Assembly (NCBI GenBank): GCA_019671135.1
Contig: JAHRHY010000011.1
Span: 372,001-436,000 of the forward strand
Length of the DNA stretch: 64,000 bases
Direction: 5' to 3'
DNA from: Linnemannia hyalina
Lineage: Eukaryota; Mortierellomycota; Mortierellomycetes; Mortierellales; Mortierellaceae
A program made the position numbers and the translations under genes. This document shows positions 60,301 to 64,000 of the stretch, one piece after another. The first letter of the stretch is position 1, and every line of letters begins with the position of its first letter. The notes below the pieces were generated by a model that was not told where the DNA came from, ran no database searches, and saw nothing but the letters and a program-made list of their open reading frames with translations.

Positions 60301-61455
60301 TGTACAACATAGCCTTGGCCTCATCCCTCTCCACGACATTGCCAAGTCCAGTCGAGTACATGAATCCAACCATCTGCTGCGCTGTCCCGTTTCCTGACCG
60401 ATCCGCAAGTGCTGCATACATGTCGAAAGCCTGACCCAAGTCGCGTTTGGTCTTGTATTGCCCGTGCTATTTTATAGATAAGGAGTGATAGTGTGAGGAC
60501 ATGCATAGCTGTCAGTGATTCGAATTACGTCCTCATTAACACCAAAGTAAGTATTGACGTGGCACTTACAAAGTACATGTTGGCGAGGGTCCACAGAGCA
60601 TCGTCATTATTGTACTCATATCCAGCCTTCTCTAGGAGATCCATGGCCTTTGCAATGTTGGCATCCCGGTGCCGCCTGACTGTCGCCTTTCCTGCATTGT
60701 TGCCGGATGTAGATCCAGAAGACTCCTGCGCATCCTCATTCTCGTTCTCAGTAGTACGCGTTGAGGTAGAGGTTGATGTTGGTGTTGTGCCATCATCATT
60801 GGCAGGGTTGGACTTGAAGAACGATACTACTCCCTGGGTAACGAGTCGAAGGGCTGTTGGGAGAATACCCTTCTGTTTCTGGAGCTCGTCTGACAGGAAC
60901 GATCGTGCAAGGGATGAGTGCTGCTTGACAAAGACACGTTGGTTGGCCTTGATCGGAGATGCCCCGAGAAGTTCTACTGCCTCCTGATACAACTTTTTGC
61001 CTAAAAGTTAAATCATAGCGAAGGCACATTAGTCGACCGTTAACGCTTCGTCGCTTCATCCACGAATGATGGTGCATCGCTTTCCGATATTGTTCCAACT
61101 GCCTCTAGGAGAGAATTGTCTGTTTTGGTTACCATTCTCGATCTTGTTTTGAGTCTCGGCGCCTTCCTGGAACTTTTCCACGCCAAGGCTGAATGTGTCC
61201 TGAGAACCGGCGTCAGCGGAGACGAACAGGGCCACTGCCAAAAGCACTAGTTAAGTGAATGCATGCATGGTGGAGGTCGAGACAATGGATGAATGAAAGT
61301 CGTGAGAACACGTTTTAGACATATGGTTGATATAGTTGCGAGTGTGAGTTCCTATTGTTGTTCTTGTCGACAGTTTTGTTGGGGATGGACGGGCGGGTTG
61401 TTGGTGTACCTGTGCAGCTTAGGAGGACCCTTTTCCGGACGGTCTTTTGTGCCAT
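57400..61455 (-). CDS. HRD3: ERAD substrate receptor Hrd3 / SEL1L
   Basis: Lumenal Sel1-repeat partner of the HRD1 ubiquitin ligase in ER-associated degradation. Exons: 61455-61410, 61246-61133, 61000-60570, 60466-60172, 60062-59851, 59753-59457, 59349-59196, 59087-58951, 58837-58669, 58567-58245, 58137-57400; 971 residues. The signal peptide spans the first intron (KRVLLSCT + VLLAVALFVSADA). Sel1-like repeats run through the body: GFMYSTGLGNVVERDEAKA, LGYKYMHGIGTKK, LLGKMYWRGEGFKASESEA, YLGKMYYDGLGVTKQCEKA, NLGWMHENGVGVAK. A disordered acidic/Ser stretch with WDLNEIGKNNVKKW follows, then one C-terminal transmembrane span (VESVVIIGLCMVVGYLIYV) and a short Gln/Asn-rich cytosolic tail. The junction between exons 2 and 3 is the least certain: a longer exon 2 ending at another donor would add about 25 residues. 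The disordered insert near residue 110 is Thr/Ser-rich. Confidence 0.92.
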
Positions 61456-61858
61456 CAGGTCTGTGTGGAAGTGAGTATGCTTCGATGCACCCCTTTGCTT
61501 TCTTTTCTATGTTTGTTGCGTTGCAAAAGTGTGAGAGCGAGGATAGGTGAGGGCGAAGGAGGTAGAGGTTGAAGAGGAGTGGACTCTTCTTCTCCGTTGG
61601 TAGTGTCGATGGGTAAGTCAAAGGGATGTCAAACGGTTTGGTGGTGGCACAGTGTGAACGTAATAACCTCGTTGGCGCAACACCATTCGATGGAACGAAA
61701 TTGTGACTGGCCTATCTTTTCCCCTTGGCCGTGCCACCCCAACGTCTGAACGAGGACCGATCAATTTCCTACCTCTTCAGTTCCCATTGAACCCCCAGGA
61801 ACACCATGGCGTTGCAGAACTGCAACGTGGTAAAGAAAAGAGACAGTTGTATTTATTT
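61456..61858. other. Intergenic region, HRD3 promoter / epimerase 3' end
   Basis: About 400 bp upstream of HRD3 and downstream of the epimerase, both on the minus strand. No coding region seen. The epimerase AATAAA lies immediately after its stop. Confidence 0.55.
61852..61857 (-). promoter_or_regulatory. Poly(A) signal AATAAA
   Basis: TTTATT on the plus strand; on the minus strand AATAAA begins one base past the stop codon of the epimerase, unusually close. Confidence 0.45.
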
Positions 61859-63089
61859 CTACTCAGAGCTAAATTTGTAGACGGATCGCTGGCGATAGAC
61901 CTGATCATGGTGCAGCGTAACCATCCCTGCCCAATCACGATGATGGATGGCGTCCGGGAACCGGATAGGCTCTAAACAAAAGCCTGCAAACTTGTCAAAC
62001 TCGGCCTCAATCCTGATCTTGGCTTCATCACCACCTGCTACTGTAGGCATTAATGTGGCCGCCGCTGGGGAGATGACGAGTGGGTTGCTGGGGATGTCAA
62101 GGATGTTGGATTTGGTCCGTGGGAGGGACGCCTTGTCGAGGTATCCGGCGGCGTAGAGGACGATTGCTGGTTCAGAGGTCGACAAGTCAAGACGGATACC
62201 GGATCTTGGAGAATACAATGTCGCGACGTGAGGGGTGCGTGGCCAGTAGGCTTGGATTCCTACATCGTTGACTGGTATAGGCGTGGTGTGGGTGGCATCT
62301 GTCCCGTCCAATGCAAAGACGTGGTCGTATCCGTACCCTCCGGGGATCGAGTCGAGTCCATGTCCAAGCGCCTTGTTCTTGATGGCTGGACGTGTCTCTG
62401 TTCCAGTAAAGTCCAAAAGCTCCTTCTGGATATGTAGTTCGGGTGTTTGGGTGACATCGAGGAGGATACCTGTCGGGACTGGATGTTTGTTGCCCAACTC
62501 GACGAGGGTTGAGGTGGAAAGCCAGAGCGTGTGGCCTTTGACGGTACAAGGGTTCTTGACAACTGCCACTTTGTCATCGTCATTGTTGGTGGTGACCTCT
62601 GATGTTGATTGTGTTTCGACAAGGAGAGACTGAAGTTGACATGCTTGATCCTCTGAGGGATTCAAAACTCCATCTAGGTTCCAGTACGCATGGTTGGTCA
62701 AACTGACGATTGTCGAATGCAAATTCATGCTAGTCATATCCTGTGCTCCCTCCTTTCCTTCTTGTAACTGCGCCGAGAACTCGATCGCCAGCTCTCCTTG
62801 ACTAGTCAAGTTGTACTGAACGCGAGAGACCAATCGACCAGGATAGCCATAATCTCCATGAGGTGAGACCCACTCGAGCGTGACAGACGTTTCCTCTTGG
62901 TTGACATCGACGGTAGTCCAGTGCTGTTTGTCAAACCCCTTTGGTCCTCCATGGTGACAATCGAGTCCGTTCGAGACCTGCAAGACATGTGTTGCTGCTT
63001 GTGATGGCGACGCGGCGGTAGCTGTAGTTGTAGTTGTAGAGGAGCTGCGTGCATGTGTGCTCTCGAGCTGGAATGTGGCGTTGGCAATC
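61859..63089 (-). CDS. GALM: Aldose 1-epimerase (galactose mutarotase), N-terminal part not found
   Basis: Interconverts alpha and beta anomers of galactose and glucose, feeding the Leloir pathway. One visible exon of 410 codons, running from RIANATFQL to the stop at 61859. Catalytic and substrate residues of the family are present: HHGGPKGFDK, LTNHAYWNLDG with the acid His, GGYGYDHVFAL, and FAGFCLEPIRFPDAIHH with the base Glu. The family normally has about 75-80 residues before this point, ending GRYANR just upstream of I-A-N. Here the frame meets TGA four codons upstream of I-A-N, and an acceptor-like TTACAAAG sits exactly at the expected R/I border. No exon for the missing part is recognised up to 64000, so it is either behind a long intron beyond the window or lost. 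Thr-rich and Ser/Asn/Asp-rich inserts occur in the loops. Confidence 0.85.
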
Positions 63090-64000
63090 CTTTGTAATCA
63101 CAAAAGCGCCATTTTTTGTCTTGTTAGTCGATCGTGAAAAGGGTGCGGCATGTGTTAAAGAGCGAGATATGTGAGTATGGGGATAATTCAACTGCCGAAA
63201 CAAGAACAGTTGAGGGTGCATCTGGGATATGTGGAAGGGGAGAAGAAGAGAGGAGGATAAGGTTTTCTTGTCTTTCTTGTCTTGAAGGTTGTGGTTGTTG
63301 GCTGTTCCACGTCTACAACTACCAAGGCGGAGGCACATGTTCCTCAAGTTCAAACAGACCACTCCACTGCGCTCTCTCGCTCATTTGATAGTATGTAAAA
63401 GAGAGCATTACAGAAATGGGGGAGAAGTGGAGTGGCCAATGTATGTATCCTCAAATGTATCCCGTTTGTCGTATGGTACCACTTCCTTCGTTATTACTCT
63501 TATTCACCCACTTTCACTCGCCTCGCCTTCTCAACCTTGACCCCTTTCTTTTTATTAACGGTTATTGATGGAAATAACCGCTCCCATGGCACTCTCCTCA
63601 AAGATTAGTTAAAGTCCTTTTTTTTTTTTTTTTTTTTTGGCTGAGCTCTTGATACCTCCTACTTCATACCATCATGAAGCAAGAGAAAGGGGAAAGAAAG
63701 ATAGAGAGTCGAGCCGAGTGTTGTCAGGTGGAGATTGAAAACACAGTGTGGAGTTGAGAGTTGTGTTTGAATGAGTGTGGGCAGGCGCAATAGGCATGTG
63801 CGTTGGCGTTTGTGCGCGCCGTCTTCACTCTCATTTTAATTTTCGGCTCAAGTCTCAGTCAAGTGGAGAACGAGAGATACAGAGGAAATACATACTCTTC
63901 TCCCTCTTTCCAATCGCGCCATTCCGGTATACCCCTCTCTTTTACTCGTCAAGATGCCCATGCTCCGATTGTAGGTCCTAGAGCAAAGCAATAAAATAAC
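63090..64000. other. Region upstream of the epimerase exon
   Basis: Expected to hold the epimerase N-terminal exon(s) or a long intron, but no family motif (GATI, VVLGY, GRYANR) is readable in any minus-strand frame. A T-run of more than 20 lies near 63618-63640. Plus-strand frames near 63775-63994 are not supported. Confidence 0.5.

Noticed and set aside
61105..61134. Separate small exon in HRD3 after a 28-nt intron
   Set aside because: 28 nt is below the size at which spliceosomal introns work in fungi; the longer intron is preferred.
1..64000. CRISPR array, integrated virus, transposon or insertion sequence
   Set aside because: Looked for spaced repeats, terminal inverted repeats, and transposase or reverse-transcriptase motifs; none seen on either strand.

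Overview
The window reads as nuclear DNA of a filamentous fungus. Genes are monocistronic and packed on both strands. Most carry several short introns (mostly about 60-110 nt) with GTAAGT-like donors, CTAAC/CTAAT-like branch points and TAG/CAG acceptors. Promoters are pyrimidine-rich and 3' ends carry AATAAA. A fungal GABA-B-type class C receptor, a CHO2-type methyltransferase and a CWH43 with an attached phosphatase-like domain point to an early-diverging lineage. My best guess is Mucoromycota, Mortierella-like; that placement is inference. Every complete multi-exon model below was joined by hand, and the summed exon lengths are multiples of three.

Layout, left to right: CSTF1 (+, 5' end off the window), converging on CHO2 (-); PHR1 photolyase (-), diverging from an intronless mucin-like single-pass membrane protein (+); a 957-residue coiled-coil protein (+), converging on a 2344-residue class C GPCR (-); pyridoxal kinase (-), diverging from UDP-glucose:glycoprotein glucosyltransferase (+); a divergent pair of YqjM-type old yellow enzymes (- and +); a 2680-residue macroglobulin-like protein (+); CWH43 (+); tRNA-Gly(GCC) (-); HRD3/SEL1L (-); and an aldose 1-epimerase (-) whose N-terminal exon is not visible.

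Several genes serve the endoplasmic reticulum: CHO2 (phosphatidylcholine synthesis), UGGT (glycoprotein folding sensor), CWH43 (GPI-anchor lipid remodelling) and HRD3 (ER-associated degradation). They sit on different strands with separate promoters, so this is not an operon-like unit.

The most unusual locus is 41451-51199. One continuous 17-exon model encodes a protein whose flanks look like macroglobulin-type beta-sandwich modules. Its middle carries four perfect RNA polymerase II CTD heptads (YSPTSPx), then a very acidic run, then about two dozen FG dipeptides like those of FG nucleoporins. I do not know of a described protein with this combination. Other points of interest are the very long, possibly split-PH tail of the class C receptor, two possible starts of the photolyase suggesting dual targeting, and 22-bp TGACG repeats in the pyridoxal kinase/UGGT promoter.
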